Shown here one piece after another: positions 40,856 to 50,333 of a stretch of 64,000 nt of DNA. How positions within the stretch are numbered: the stretch's first letter is position 1; every line of letters begins with the position of its first letter. A model generated the notes under the pieces. It saw nothing but the letters and a program-made list of their open reading frames with translations, was not told the origin of the DNA and searched no databases. Made by a program: the position numbers and the translations under genes. The DNA lies in the NCBI RefSeq assembly GCF_008801405.1, contig NZ_VZPV01000001.1:1426001-1490000 (forward strand), given 5' to 3'. The stretch comes from Ralstonia insidiosa (GTDB taxonomy: Bacteria > Pseudomonadota > Gammaproteobacteria > Burkholderiales > Burkholderiaceae).

Positions 40856-43672
40856 ATGTCGGAAAGTCAAGAAACGCTGTTGCTCGTCGATGGCTCGAGT
40901 TATCTGTACCGTGCTTATCACGCACTGCCCGACTTGCGCAACGGAGAAGGGTTTCCTACGGGAGCCATCTACGGCATCGTGAACATGCTGCGCAAACTGC
41001 GCAGCGACTACCCTGCCAAGTATAGCGCCTGCATTTTCGACGCTAAAGGCAAGACCTTTCGCGACGACCTGTATCCCGCCTATAAAGAGCATCGCGCGCC
41101 CATGCCGGACGACCTGCGTGCGCAGATCGAACCCATCCACGAAGCCGTGCGCGCGCTGGGCTGGCCCATCCTGGTGGTTGAGGGCGTAGAGGCTGACGAC
41201 GTGATCGGCACCCTGGCCGAACGGGCGACACGGGAAGGCGTTCGAACCATCGTCTCCACCGGCGACAAGGATCTTGCGCAACTGGTGAACGATCACGTCA
41301 CGCTGGTCAACACGATGACCAACGAGACGCTCGATCCGCCGGGCGTGCAAGCGAAATTTGGCGTGCCGCCTGAGCGTATCGTCGACTATCTCTCGCTGAT
41401 TGGCGACACGGTCGACAACGTGCCGGGCGTGCCGAAGGTGGGCCCCAAAACGGCGGTGAAGTGGCTGACTGAATTCGGCACGCTCGACAACGTCATGGCC
41501 CGCGCGGGCGAGATCAAGGGCGTGGTGGGCGAGAACCTGCGCAACACGCTCGAATGGTTGCCCAAGGGCCGCGAACTGCTGACGGTGAAACTCGATTGCG
41601 ATCTGTCCAAAGAGGTGCCGAACTTCGACGCGCTGCTTGACGGCGGTGAAGACAAGAGTGCGCTGGTGGACTTCTTCTCGCGCTACGGCTTCAAGACTTG
41701 GCTGCGCGAGGCTTCCGGCGAGGCACTGCCTGATACGCGCAGCGTCGGTGCTGCCCGCAAAGCAGCCACGCCCACCAAGAACTACGCTGGCGAGGCGATT
41801 GCGCAGCAACAAGCCCAGGCCAGCTTGTTCGACGTCGAGGCGGCGCCCCAAGACGTGAAGTACGAGACCGTCACTACTGAGGCGCAACTCGAATCGTGGA
41901 TGCAGCTGCTGGATGAGGCGGACCTGGTTTGCATCGACACCGAAACAACGTCGCTCGATCCGATGCTGGCGCAACTGGTGGGGATCTCGTTGTCGGTCAC
42001 GCCGGGCCAGGCGTGCTACATCCCGGTTGCGCATCGTGGTCCGGATGTGGCGGGGCTGGATGCCGCCGCCCAGCTTTCGCGCGAGTTCGTGCTCGCGCGC
42101 ATGAAGATTTGGCTGGAGGACGACGCGTCCAAGAAAGTCGGCCAGCATCTGAAGTACGACGCACACGTGTTTGCCAACCACGGCATTGCGCTGCGAGGCA
42201 TCCAGCACGACACGATGCTGCAGTCGTACGTGCTTGAGTCCCACCGCAATCACGGCATGGATGCGCTGGCAGATCGCGTGCTGCAACTGAAGACCATCAC
42301 CTACGAAGAGGTGTGTGGCAAGGGAGCCTCGCAGATCGGCTTTGACGAAGTGCCGCTCGACCGCGCGACCGAATACGCCGCCGAGGACGCCGACATTACG
42401 CTGCGCCTGCACCGCGCGTTGTTCCCGAAGGTGGCGGCCGACGACAAGCTGGACTACATCTACGAGCAGATCGAAATGCCGACCTCCATCGTGCTGCAAA
42501 AGATGGAGCGCAACGGCGTGCTGATCGACGGCGAGCGCCTCGCCAGGCAGAGCACCGAAATCGGCCAGCGTTTGCTGGAGCTTGAGACGGAGGCGCACGC
42601 GCTGGCGGGCCAACCGTTCAACCTGAGCTCTCCCAAGCAGATCGGCGAGATTTTCTTCAACCAGATGAAGTTGCCGATCATCAAGAAGACCGCCAGCGGC
42701 GCGCCCTCGACCGATGAAGAGGTGCTGCAGAAGCTGGCCGAGGACTACCCGCTGCCGAAGCTGCTGCTCGATTACCGGGGCCTGGCCAAGCTCAAATCCA
42801 CCTACACCGACAAGCTGCCGAAGATGGTGAACCCGAACACCGGCCGGGTTCACACCACGTACGGCCAAGCCACGGCGGTCACGGGGCGTCTGGCTTCAAC
42901 CGATCCGAACCTGCAGAACATTCCGGTGCGCACGGAGGAGGGGCGCCGCATTCGCGAAGCGTTCATCGCGCCGGAAGGCAGCGTGATCGTCTCGGCCGAC
43001 TACTCGCAGATCGAGTTGCGCATCATGGCGCATCTGTCGCAGGACGAGGGTTTGGTGCGCGCGTTCCAGGAAGGGCAGGACGTGCACCGCGCCACGGCTG
43101 CCGAGGTGTTCAGCGTGACGCCGTTGGAGGTGACCGCTGACCAGCGTCGCGTGGCCAAGGTCATCAACTTTGGCCTCATCTACGGCATGAGCGCGTTCGG
43201 GCTGGCCAGCAACCTGGGCATCGGCCGTGATGCCGCCAAGCTCTACATCGACCGCTACTTCGCCCGCTACCCCGGCGCGGCGCGCTACATGGACGAGACG
43301 CGCCAAACCGCGCGCGAACGCGGCTACGTGGAAACCGTCTTCGGCCGCCGCCTGTGGTTGCCGGACATCAATGGTGGCAATGGCCCGCGCCGCCAAGCTG
43401 CGGAACGCGCCGCCATCAACGCGCCCATGCAGGGGACGGCGGCAGACCTCATCAAGCTGTCCATGCTGGCCGTGCAAGGCTGGCTGGAAGCCGAGGCCAT
43501 GCGCTCGCGCCTGGTCATGCAAGTGCACGATGAACTGGTGCTTGAGGTGCCGCAGGCCGAACTGGCCGTGGTGCGCGAGCGCCTGCCTGAACTGATGTGC
43601 GGCGTTGCGTCGCTGCGCGTGCCGCTGGTGGCCGAGGTGGGGATGGGCGCCAACTGGGAAGAAGCGCACTGA
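40856..43672 (+). CDS. polA: DNA polymerase I
   Basis: 938 residues with three domains: 5'-3' exonuclease (about 1-300: ETLLLVDGSSYLYRAYHALPDL, ISTGDKDLAQL-type VSTGDKDLAQLV, SLIGDTVDNVPGVPKVGPKTA), 3'-5' exonuclease (about 330-520) with ADLVCIDTETTSLDP, so proofreading residues are present, and polymerase (about 540-938) with SADYSQIELRIMAHLSQDE, RRVAKVINFGLIYGMSAFGL and VMQVHDELVLEVP. Start at 40856 chosen over 40850, two codons upstream. Fills gaps in repair and Okazaki fragment processing. Confidence 0.97.
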   Translation: MSESQETLLLVDGSSYLYRAYHALPDLRNGEGFPTGAIYGIVNMLRKLRSDYPAKYSACIFDAKGKTFRDDLYPAYKEHRAPMPDDLRAQIEPIHEAVRALGWPILVVEGVEADDVIGTLAERATREGVRTIVSTGDKDLAQLVNDHVTLVNTMTNETLDPPGVQAKFGVPPERIVDYLSLIGDTVDNVPGVPKVGPKTAVKWLTEFGTLDNVMARAGEIKGVVGENLRNTLEWLPKGRELLTVKLDCDLSKEVPNFDALLDGGEDKSALVDFFSRYGFKTWLREASGEALPDTRSVGAARKAATPTKNYAGEAIAQQQAQASLFDVEAAPQDVKYETVTTEAQLESWMQLLDEADLVCIDTETTSLDPMLAQLVGISLSVTPGQACYIPVAHRGPDVAGLDAAAQLSREFVLARMKIWLEDDASKKVGQHLKYDAHVFANHGIALRGIQHDTMLQSYVLESHRNHGMDALADRVLQLKTITYEEVCGKGASQIGFDEVPLDRATEYAAEDADITLRLHRALFPKVAADDKLDYIYEQIEMPTSIVLQKMERNGVLIDGERLARQSTEIGQRLLELETEAHALAGQPFNLSSPKQIGEIFFNQMKLPIIKKTASGAPSTDEEVLQKLAEDYPLPKLLLDYRGLAKLKSTYTDKLPKMVNPNTGRVHTTYGQATAVTGRLASTDPNLQNIPVRTEEGRRIREAFIAPEGSVIVSADYSQIELRIMAHLSQDEGLVRAFQEGQDVHRATAAEVFSVTPLEVTADQRRVAKVINFGLIYGMSAFGLASNLGIGRDAAKLYIDRYFARYPGAARYMDETRQTARERGYVETVFGRRLWLPDINGGNGPRRQAAERAAINAPMQGTAADLIKLSMLAVQGWLEAEAMRSRLVMQVHDELVLEVPQAELAVVRERLPELMCGVASLRVPLVAEVGMGANWEEAH

Positions 43673-43867
43673 TGCCCTGACCGCCTGAGCGCGCCATCTG
43701 GCGTGGCGCGGCTTTCCTTGCCAAGGCAGGCTGCGGATGGCCGTAGCATGCGCATTTAATGATCTGTCATATCTGCCTGCCCGGGGTTGCGGCGGGTTTT
43801 GCAATGCAGCAGACTGCATCTGAACGATGATGTGATCGCAAAGATTCAAAGGCTTCAGGAGAACGAT

Positions 43868-45193
43868 ATGGCAGGGCAGACGGATGGCGCAGGCGGACCG
43901 CGCATCGTAGTGGTCGGTGGCGGTGCTGGCGGATTGGAACTGGCAACGCGCCTGGGCGACAAGCTTGGCAAGCGCGGTGGTGCGCAAGTCGTGCTGGTGG
44001 ATCGCAACCCGACCCATATCTGGAAGCCGCTGCTGCATGAAGTCGCTGCTGGCAGCATGGACCCGAACACCCACCAGCTCGAATACGCCGCGCAGGCACG
44101 CTGGCACGGCTTCGAGTTTCAGCAGGGCGAACTGAAGGGGCTCGACCGCACGGCCAAGACCATCACCGTTTCCGGCTTTGTCGATGCCGACGGCACTGAG
44201 GTGCTGCCAGAGCGCGCCATTGCCTACGACGTACTCGTGCTGTCCATCGGCAGCGTGACGCACTTCTTTGGTGTGCCGGGCACGGCCGAGTACGCCATCG
44301 CGCTTGATACCGCATGGCAGGCTGAACGCTTTCGCCGCAAGCTCATTTCCGCGTGCATGCGCGCACAGAACCGCGTGGGCGATGCCCGGCCGCAGGTGGA
44401 TATCGCCATCGTCGGTGCGGGGGCAACGGGCGTTGAGCTGTCGGCTGAGCTGCGCAACACGGCGCACGTGCTGGCCGCCTACGGCTTGCACAAGATGGAC
44501 CCGCGCCACGACATCCGCATCCACCTGATCGAGGGCGGGCCGCGTATTCTGCCGGTGCTCAAGGAGCGCATTTCCGCCGCGACCACCGGACTGCTGCGCA
44601 AGCTCGACGTCGACGTCATCACCAGCGAGCGCGTGACCGAGGTGACGGCCAATGCGGTCAACACCGCGAGCGGCAAGTCTATTCCGGCCGATCTGACCGT
44701 GTGGGCGGCGGGCATCCGCGCGCCGTCGGTGCTGGGTGACCTTGGATTGCCGGTTAACAAGCTGGGGCAGGTGGTCGTGTCGCGCACGCTGCAAGTGGAA
44801 GGCGAAGATTCGATCTACGCCTTTGGTGATTGCGCAAGCTGCCCGTGGCCCGAGGCGTCGACGAGCGTGCCGCCGCGTGCGCAGGCTGCGCACCAGCAGG
44901 CAACGTACCTGTTCAACGCGCTGCGCGGCCGCCAGGACGGCAAGCCGGTCGGGCCGTTTGCGTTCAAGGACCTTGGCTCGCTGGTGTCGCTCGGCCACTT
45001 CAGTGCGGTCGGCAGCCTGATGGGCGGGCTGATCGGCGGCTCGATGTTCATCGAAGGCCTGATGGCGCGGCTGATGTACACGTCGCTGTACCGCATGCAC
45101 GTGCTGGCGCTGCACGGCTGGGTGCGCATGGTGCTCGATACGGTCACCCACTGGCTGCGCAGCAAGACCAATCCGCGCGTCAAGCTGCACTGA
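43868..45193 (+). CDS. ndh: type II NADH dehydrogenase
   Basis: A 441-residue FAD enzyme that passes electrons from NADH to quinone without pumping protons. GGPRIVVVGGGAGGLELATRLGDKLGKR is the FAD fold; VDIAIVGAGATGVELSAEL the NADH fold near residue 175; IYAFGDCASCP near 310 closes the FAD site. The C-terminal part (MYTSLYRMHVLALHGWVRMVLDTVTHWLRSK) is an amphipathic membrane anchor. The ATG at 43868 follows CAGGAGAACG. Confidence 0.9.
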   Translation: MAGQTDGAGGPRIVVVGGGAGGLELATRLGDKLGKRGGAQVVLVDRNPTHIWKPLLHEVAAGSMDPNTHQLEYAAQARWHGFEFQQGELKGLDRTAKTITVSGFVDADGTEVLPERAIAYDVLVLSIGSVTHFFGVPGTAEYAIALDTAWQAERFRRKLISACMRAQNRVGDARPQVDIAIVGAGATGVELSAELRNTAHVLAAYGLHKMDPRHDIRIHLIEGGPRILPVLKERISAATTGLLRKLDVDVITSERVTEVTANAVNTASGKSIPADLTVWAAGIRAPSVLGDLGLPVNKLGQVVVSRTLQVEGEDSIYAFGDCASCPWPEASTSVPPRAQAAHQQATYLFNALRGRQDGKPVGPFAFKDLGSLVSLGHFSAVGSLMGGLIGGSMFIEGLMARLMYTSLYRMHVLALHGWVRMVLDTVTHWLRSKTNPRVKLH

Positions 45194-45278
45194 TCACTGC
45201 GCTCGGCGCCGATGGGTTTGCTTCGGTAGACTAGCCGCTTCGTTCACCGTCACCGCCTTCGGGCGCTAGGAGAGTGCG

Positions 45279-46169
45279 ATGCAGCTGGATGCAGAAGTGG
45301 AAAGTCTGGTGCCGGGCCGCAACTTTGACCGCCGCGGCTTCATGAAGACGGCGCTGGGTTCGGCGTTTGCGGCGGCGGTGCTGCCCGTGTCGGCGCAGGC
45401 CATCAAGACGGACTTCAACGGTCTGACGGCGGGCGAGGTGACCGTGCCCGTCGGCGATTTCAAGATGCCGGCGTATTGTGCGCGACCCGGTGCCCAGCCC
45501 GAGGGCAAGACCAAGCTCCCGGTGGTGATCGTCGTCAGCGAGATCTTCGGCGTGCATGAGTACATCGCCGACATCTGCCGGCGGTTTGCCAAGCTCGGCT
45601 ATCTGGCCATTGCCCCCGAGCTGTTCATACGCCAGGGCGATCCGCAGTCGATTGCGACGATCAGCGAGCTGCAGGAGAAGATCATCTCCAAGGTGCCCGA
45701 CGCGCAGGTCAGTGGTGATCTGGATGCAACGGTTGCTTGGGTCAAACAGAACGGCGGCGATCCGGCGCGCATTGGCATCACCGGGTTCTGCTGGGGCGGG
45801 CGCCAAACCTGGCTGTTTGCCGAACACAGCGCCGACATCCGCGCCGCAGTGGTGTGGTACGGCCAGCCGAGAGGCAATCCGACATCGCTGCAGCCGGTGT
45901 TCCCGATCGAAAAGGTGGACGAACTCAAGGCACCCGTACTGGGCATGTACGGTGCCAAGGACACGGGTATCACGCAGGATTCGGTCAACGCCCTGAAGAC
46001 AGCGTTGGAGACATCCAAGAACCCCAAGGCGCATGCGTCGCGCATCATCGTCTATCCGAATTCGGGACACGCATTTCATGCCGACTACCGGCCCAGCTAT
46101 GTGAAGGCCGATGCGGAAGACGGCTGGAAGAAGTGCATTGCCTGGTTCAAGGACCACGGCGTCGAGTAA
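45279..46169 (+). CDS. dienelactone hydrolase family protein with Tat signal
   Basis: A 296-residue alpha/beta-hydrolase. The N-terminus has DRRGFMKTALGSAFAAAVLPVSA, a twin-arginine signal, so it is exported folded. Catalytic motifs of the DLH family: the nucleophile Cys in GFCWGG (residue about 170), Asp in GAKDTGIT and His in NSGHAFHAD. EIFGVHEYIADICRRFAKLGYLAIAPE is also typical. The substrate is not clear; the family opens dienelactones in chlorocatechol breakdown but has many relatives. A GC-rich terminator at 46204 follows. Confidence 0.85.
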   Translation: MQLDAEVESLVPGRNFDRRGFMKTALGSAFAAAVLPVSAQAIKTDFNGLTAGEVTVPVGDFKMPAYCARPGAQPEGKTKLPVVIVVSEIFGVHEYIADICRRFAKLGYLAIAPELFIRQGDPQSIATISELQEKIISKVPDAQVSGDLDATVAWVKQNGGDPARIGITGFCWGGRQTWLFAEHSADIRAAVVWYGQPRGNPTSLQPVFPIEKVDELKAPVLGMYGAKDTGITQDSVNALKTALETSKNPKAHASRIIVYPNSGHAFHADYRPSYVKADAEDGWKKCIAWFKDHGVE

Positions 46170-46203
46170 GCCGTCGAGTCAGCGCTTCGTCCTTCCAGCA
46201 AGA

Positions 46204-46233
46204 AAGGCCCCATGTGGGCCTTCTCTCTTTTTT
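46204..46233 (+). terminator. intrinsic terminator
   Basis: AAGGCCC (46204-46210) pairs with GGGCCTT (46216-46222), followed by CTCTCTTTTTT. Ends the dienelactone hydrolase transcript. Confidence 0.75.
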
Positions 46234-46339
46234 GGGCTGTGCTGGCAAAGGTTCACAAAGGGGCATACAATGCGCCTCTTCTTGCAACTCTGTTGCGTTT
46301 GTTGGCGCGGATAGCGTCACCTGCTGCGCCACCCCCGGC

Positions 46340-47146
46340 ATGACCCTCGATACCACCCTGTTAGGCATTCTTCTGGCGACTGCGCTGTCCGGCATTGGCA
46401 GCATGGCGGGCGCTGCTGTGCTGTCGCTCACCGTGCTGTCGCGGGTGGTCGACCGCATGGTCAGTTTCTCCGTCGGGGTGCTGCTGGCGACGTCGCTGCT
46501 GCATTCGCTGCCCGAGGCCTTTGAGGCGCACAACGGCATCGAGCCGAATACGCATGCACTGTTCGCCACGCTGCTGGCCGGGCTGCTGGGCTTCTTCCTG
46601 CTGGAAAAAGTCTCGCTGCTGCGTCACTCGCATCATCACGAGGGTGACGGGCATGGCCATCACCACGGGCATGATCGCCAGGAAGCCGGCCGCAGCGGCA
46701 TGATGATCCTGGTGGGCGACGGCCTGCACAACTTCTCCGATGGCATTGTCATTGCCGCCGCGTTCCTGGCCGACACCAAAGTGGGTATCGTCACCGCACT
46801 GGCGATTGCCGCGCACGAAATTCCGCAGGAGATCGGTGACTTCATGGTGCTGCTCAACGCCGGTTTCTCGAAGACGCGCGCCTTTGTCTACAACCTGATC
46901 TGCAGCGTCTGTGCGCTAGTGGGAGCGGTGCTCGGCTACTACCTGCTGGATCGCCTGACCTCGTGGATTCCGTACGTGCTGGTGGTGGCCTCGAGCAGCT
47001 TCATCTACATCGCCGTCTGCGATCTGATGCCGCAAATGAAGCGCCGGCCGCGCAAGCAGGAATCGGCGATCCAGGTTGCGCTGATCGCAGCGGGTGTCGC
47101 GATGATTTTCTTGCTGACCAATGGCCTGCACGGCCATGCGCACTGA
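46340..47146 (+). CDS. ZIP-family metal transporter
   Basis: A 268-residue transporter of the ZIP family with eight predicted membrane helices. The start at 46340 is chosen because the helix TLLGILLATALSGIGSMAGAAVLSL begins at once after it. A His-rich loop between helices 3 and 4 (HSHHHEGDGHGHHHGHD) and the metal-path motifs HNFSDGIVIAAAF and HEIPQEIGDF are typical. Moves zinc or other divalent cations into the cytoplasm. A TACAAT hexamer about 70 bases upstream could be its -10; I see no Zur-type palindrome. Confidence 0.88.
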   Translation: MTLDTTLLGILLATALSGIGSMAGAAVLSLTVLSRVVDRMVSFSVGVLLATSLLHSLPEAFEAHNGIEPNTHALFATLLAGLLGFFLLEKVSLLRHSHHHEGDGHGHHHGHDRQEAGRSGMMILVGDGLHNFSDGIVIAAAFLADTKVGIVTALAIAAHEIPQEIGDFMVLLNAGFSKTRAFVYNLICSVCALVGAVLGYYLLDRLTSWIPYVLVVASSSFIYIAVCDLMPQMKRRPRKQESAIQVALIAAGVAMIFLLTNGLHGHAH

Positions 47147-47167
47147 GGCATCGCTTTCGTCCAACAA

Positions 47168-47194
47168 AAAAGCCCGGTTGATGCCGGGCTTTTT
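47168..47194. terminator. bidirectional intrinsic terminator
   Basis: AAAAGCCCGG (47168-47177) pairs with CCGGGCTTTT (47184-47193) around TTGATG. It separates the ZIP gene from the convergent sulfurtransferase gene. Confidence 0.87.
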
Positions 47195-47215
47195 GCTGTG
47201 TGCGAGAGGTGCCGA

Positions 47216-48103
47216 TTATGGGTTCGGCCCTGTTGCCACCGGACGTGCCGGATCGCTGCACCATTCGCTCCACGAGCCGGCGTAGAGGGCGGCGCCGGTC
47301 AGACCGGCAATCTCCATGGCCAGCGCGTTATGGCAGGCAGTTACGCCCGAGCCGCATTGCAGCATCGTATCAGCGGGCTTGGCGCCGGCCAGTACGGCAG
47401 CAAAGTCGGCACGCAACTGTTCAGCCGGCTTGAAGGTGCCATCGGCTTGCAGGTTGTCGCGGAAGAAGCGGTTGCGCGCGCCGGGGATGTGGCCGCCGAC
47501 CGGGTCCAGCGTTTCGTTCTCGCCGCGATAGCGGTCGGGGGCGCGGGCGTCGATGACGGGCTTGTCGGCATGCCCAAGGTACTTCTGCACGATGTCGGCA
47601 TTGACCAACGCCACGAGCGACGGCTTGCGCGTCAGGTTGCCGGGCGTGGCGTTGAGTTGCGGCTCATCGGGCACGATCTTGTCGACGGGGTAGTGCGCGG
47701 CTTCCCACGCTTGCAGGCCGCCATCCAGCACGGCCACATCGGCGTGGCCGACCCAGCGCAGCAGCCACCAAAGGCGCGCGGCGTACATGCTGCCCTGCCG
47801 GTCGTAGGCGACAACCTGTGTGTCGTCGTTCACGCCCAGTGCCCGCAGGCGTGCAACCAGCGCATCAGCGTCGGGCAGCGGGTGGCGGCCGTTGGTGCCG
47901 GTCTTCGGGCCGGACAGTTCGTTGTCCAGGTGCAGGTAGAACGCACCGGGAATATGGCTGGCGTGGTACGCATCGCGCCCGGCCGCCGGGTTGGCGAGGT
48001 CAAAGCTGCAATCGACGATGACCAGGCTGTCCGGCGCGCTTTGCTGTAGCGCGGCCAGTTGCGGCGCGGTCATCAGGGTGGCGTAGCGAGCGCGTTCGCT
48101 CAT
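47216..48103 (-). CDS. sseA: sulfurtransferase, 3-mercaptopyruvate/thiosulfate type
   Basis: A 295-residue two-domain rhodanese. The first, inactive domain has LVIVDCSFDLANPAAGRDAYHASHIPGAFYLHLDNELSG; the second has VIDARAPDRYRGENETLDPVGGHIPGARNRFF and the active loop MLQCGSGVTACHNALAM with the sulfur-carrying Cys. The CGSGVTA loop is that of 3-mercaptopyruvate sulfurtransferases rather than thiosulfate rhodaneses (CRKGVTA). The ATG at 48103 has GGAG ten bases upstream. It is followed by the EamA gene upstream on the same strand. Confidence 0.88.
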   Translation of the reverse strand: MSERARYATLMTAPQLAALQQSAPDSLVIVDCSFDLANPAAGRDAYHASHIPGAFYLHLDNELSGPKTGTNGRHPLPDADALVARLRALGVNDDTQVVAYDRQGSMYAARLWWLLRWVGHADVAVLDGGLQAWEAAHYPVDKIVPDEPQLNATPGNLTRKPSLVALVNADIVQKYLGHADKPVIDARAPDRYRGENETLDPVGGHIPGARNRFFRDNLQADGTFKPAEQLRADFAAVLAGAKPADTMLQCGSGVTACHNALAMEIAGLTGAALYAGSWSEWCSDPARPVATGPNP

Positions 48104-48132
48104 ATCAGCAATCTCCAGGGGGCGACTAGCAA

Positions 48133-49125
48133 TCAAACTTCCGGATGAACCTCGGCTTCCGGCCCGGACACGGCGGTCTGCGGGGTGGGATGCTCGGCGC
48201 CCGACTGGCGGGCGCGCATGACCGTGGTGACAATGCCACTGCCGATGATGAGGGCCATGCCCAGCCACGACAGCGCGTTCAGGTGATCATTCCACAGCAA
48301 CATACCCCAACCGCTCGCAAAGACGATGCCGGTGTATTGCAGGTTCGCAGTCAATAGCGTGTTGCCGCGCTTATAGGCGCGTGTCATCGATGTCTGGCCG
48401 AGGGTGGCCAAAAGGCCCACCGCCAGCAGCAGACCGGCACCCGACCACGTGTGCGGTTGCGCGCCCCCGATGAGCATCCATACGCCACCGGCAATGGCGC
48501 TCAACAGCGAGAAATAGAACACGATGCGCGCTTCGTTCTCACCCAGGTCACCGAGTTGGCGCACCTCTACATACGCCAGCGCCGTAAACACCCCAGAGAC
48601 GAGACCGATCATGCCGCCGGCCAGCGCAAGCTGCGACCCGCCCATGTTCGGTTGCAGCAGGCAGACCACCCCCACGAATGACATGACGATGGCCACTACC
48701 ATGCGCCGATCTGCCCCACCTGGTTTACCTGCCAACGCCGCACCCGCGCCGATGATGAGCGCAATCCACACCGGCGACATGTAATTCAGCGTCATGGCGG
48801 TGGCCAGCGGCAGCAGGCTGATGGAGGTGAACCACAGCAGCAGCGAGGTCACCCCAAACACGCTGCGCTTGATATGCGACAGGAAATACGGCGTGCGCAC
48901 GCCTTGCCCTGAGCGTTGCAGGATCGCGCCCATCAGCACGACGCCGATGATGCTGCGGTAGAAGACGATCTCGCCCGTGCTGTAGTGCGCCGAGGCGAGC
49001 TTCACGCACACGCCCATCGCCGAGAAGGCGAATGCCGCAAGAATCATCCACAACGATTGGCGGGCGGAGTTGTCGGCCGTTTGGGCAGCCGTGTGGTGGA
49101 CTTCGGTGGTGGTATCGGCAGACAT
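48133..49125 (-). CDS. EamA/DMT-family transporter
   Basis: A 330-residue integral membrane protein with ten hydrophobic segments and two EamA repeats; SLWMILAAFAFSAMGVCVKLASAHYSTGEIVFYRSIIGVV is the first helix pair and ANLQYTGIVFASGWGMLLWNDHLNALSWLGMALIIGSGI the last. Drug/metabolite transporters export metabolites or amino acids; the substrate cannot be told. The ATG at 49125 is favoured over 49185 since the extra residues are not hydrophobic and not conserved-looking. It precedes sseA by 29 bases on the same strand. Confidence 0.85.
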   Translation of the reverse strand: MSADTTTEVHHTAAQTADNSARQSLWMILAAFAFSAMGVCVKLASAHYSTGEIVFYRSIIGVVLMGAILQRSGQGVRTPYFLSHIKRSVFGVTSLLLWFTSISLLPLATAMTLNYMSPVWIALIIGAGAALAGKPGGADRRMVVAIVMSFVGVVCLLQPNMGGSQLALAGGMIGLVSGVFTALAYVEVRQLGDLGENEARIVFYFSLLSAIAGGVWMLIGGAQPHTWSGAGLLLAVGLLATLGQTSMTRAYKRGNTLLTANLQYTGIVFASGWGMLLWNDHLNALSWLGMALIIGSGIVTTVMRARQSGAEHPTPQTAVSGPEAEVHPEV

Positions 49126-49235
49126 GGCGAGGGAGTGCTGCGAACAACGGGGCGAAAAAAACGGTGCAGACCACGCGGGCTGCACCGTTCGTATTGTGAC
49201 GCGGAAGGCGGCGGATGCCTACGGTCGGCCAGCCG

Positions 49236-50333
49236 TTAGTAGCGCATCACGCGCCGATACCACTCGTGGAAGTGCTGCATGCCGTCTTCCATGGGCGACT
49301 GATACGGACCGACTTCGCTCACGCCGCGCTTCATCAGCGCTGCGCGGCCGGCGTCCATGCGCTCGGCAATCTCGTCGTCCTCGATGCAGGTTTCCATGTA
49401 GGCGGCACGCTCGGCTTCGACGAATTCGCGCTCGAACAGGACGATCTCTTCCGGGTAATAGAACTCGACCACGTTGCGTGTCTTGTTCGGGCCCATCGGA
49501 TGCAGCGTCGAGACCACCAGCACGTTCGGGTACCACTCGACCATCACGTTCGGGTAGTACGTCAGCCACACCGCGCCGTACTTGGGCATCTCGCCGTTGT
49601 TGAAGCGCAGCACGGCGTCATGCCACTTCTGGTACGTGGGCGTGCCCGGTTTGCGCAAACCGGCGTGGAGACCGACCGTCTGCACGCTGTGCCACTCGCC
49701 GAACTCCCACTCCAGATCGTCACACGAGACGAACTGGCCGAGGCCCGGATGGAAGGGCACGACGTGGTAGTCCTCGAGGTATACCTCGATGAAGGTCTTC
49801 CAGTTGTAGTTGCACTCGTGCACCTCAACGTGGTCGAGCATGTAGCCCGAGAAGTCGAGATCGCGCGCCACGCCCAGGCGGGCGAGGTCTTCGCGCACGT
49901 CGCGCTTGCCCTCGAACAGCAGCCCGTTCCAGTTCTGCAGCGGCGAGCGCGACAGGTGCACGCACGGTTGCTGCTCGAAGTGCGGCGCGCCCAGCAGGTC
50001 GCCTTTCAGGTCATACGTCCAGCGGTGCAGCGGGCACACGATGTTCTGGGCATTGCCGCGCCCATTGAGCATGATTGCCTGGCGATGCCGGCACACGTTG
50101 GAGAGCAGTTCGACGCCGTTCGGATTGCGTACCAGCACACGGCCTTCGGCCTCGGCGGCAAGCGTGTGATAGTCGCCAACTTCCGGGACCATCAACTCAT
50201 GGCCGACGTAACCGGGACCATGCTTGAACAGACGTTCGATTTCAGTTTGATACAGCGCCTTGTCAAAGTAGGCAGAGACGGGCAGCTGGGTTTCAGACGG
50301 CACCAAATTCAGTGCGGCGCTGAGATTGGACAT
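49236..50333 (-). CDS. Rieske aromatic ring-hydroxylating oxygenase, alpha subunit
   Basis: A 365-residue oxygenase. The N-terminal Rieske 2Fe-2S domain has CRHRQ and CPLHRW (near residues 82 and 101). The catalytic domain has YNWKTFIEVYLEDYHVVPFHPGLG with the mononuclear iron ligands (two His and later an Asp), as in the RHO family. No reductase, ferredoxin or beta subunit gene is adjacent, so it must use shared partners. The substrate is not evident. The tandem repeat at 50381 lies in its promoter region. Confidence 0.85.
   Translation of the reverse strand: MSNLSAALNLVPSETQLPVSAYFDKALYQTEIERLFKHGPGYVGHELMVPEVGDYHTLAAEAEGRVLVRNPNGVELLSNVCRHRQAIMLNGRGNAQNIVCPLHRWTYDLKGDLLGAPHFEQQPCVHLSRSPLQNWNGLLFEGKRDVREDLARLGVARDLDFSGYMLDHVEVHECNYNWKTFIEVYLEDYHVVPFHPGLGQFVSCDDLEWEFGEWHSVQTVGLHAGLRKPGTPTYQKWHDAVLRFNNGEMPKYGAVWLTYYPNVMVEWYPNVLVVSTLHPMGPNKTRNVVEFYYPEEIVLFEREFVEAERAAYMETCIEDDEIAERMDAGRAALMKRGVSEVGPYQSPMEDGMQHFHEWYRRVMRY

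Noticed and set aside
40841..45190. Long minus-strand frames opposite polA and ndh
   Set aside because: Same cause: mirror frames of GC-rich genes. Composition is non-protein-like and they run over functional motifs of the plus-strand enzymes.
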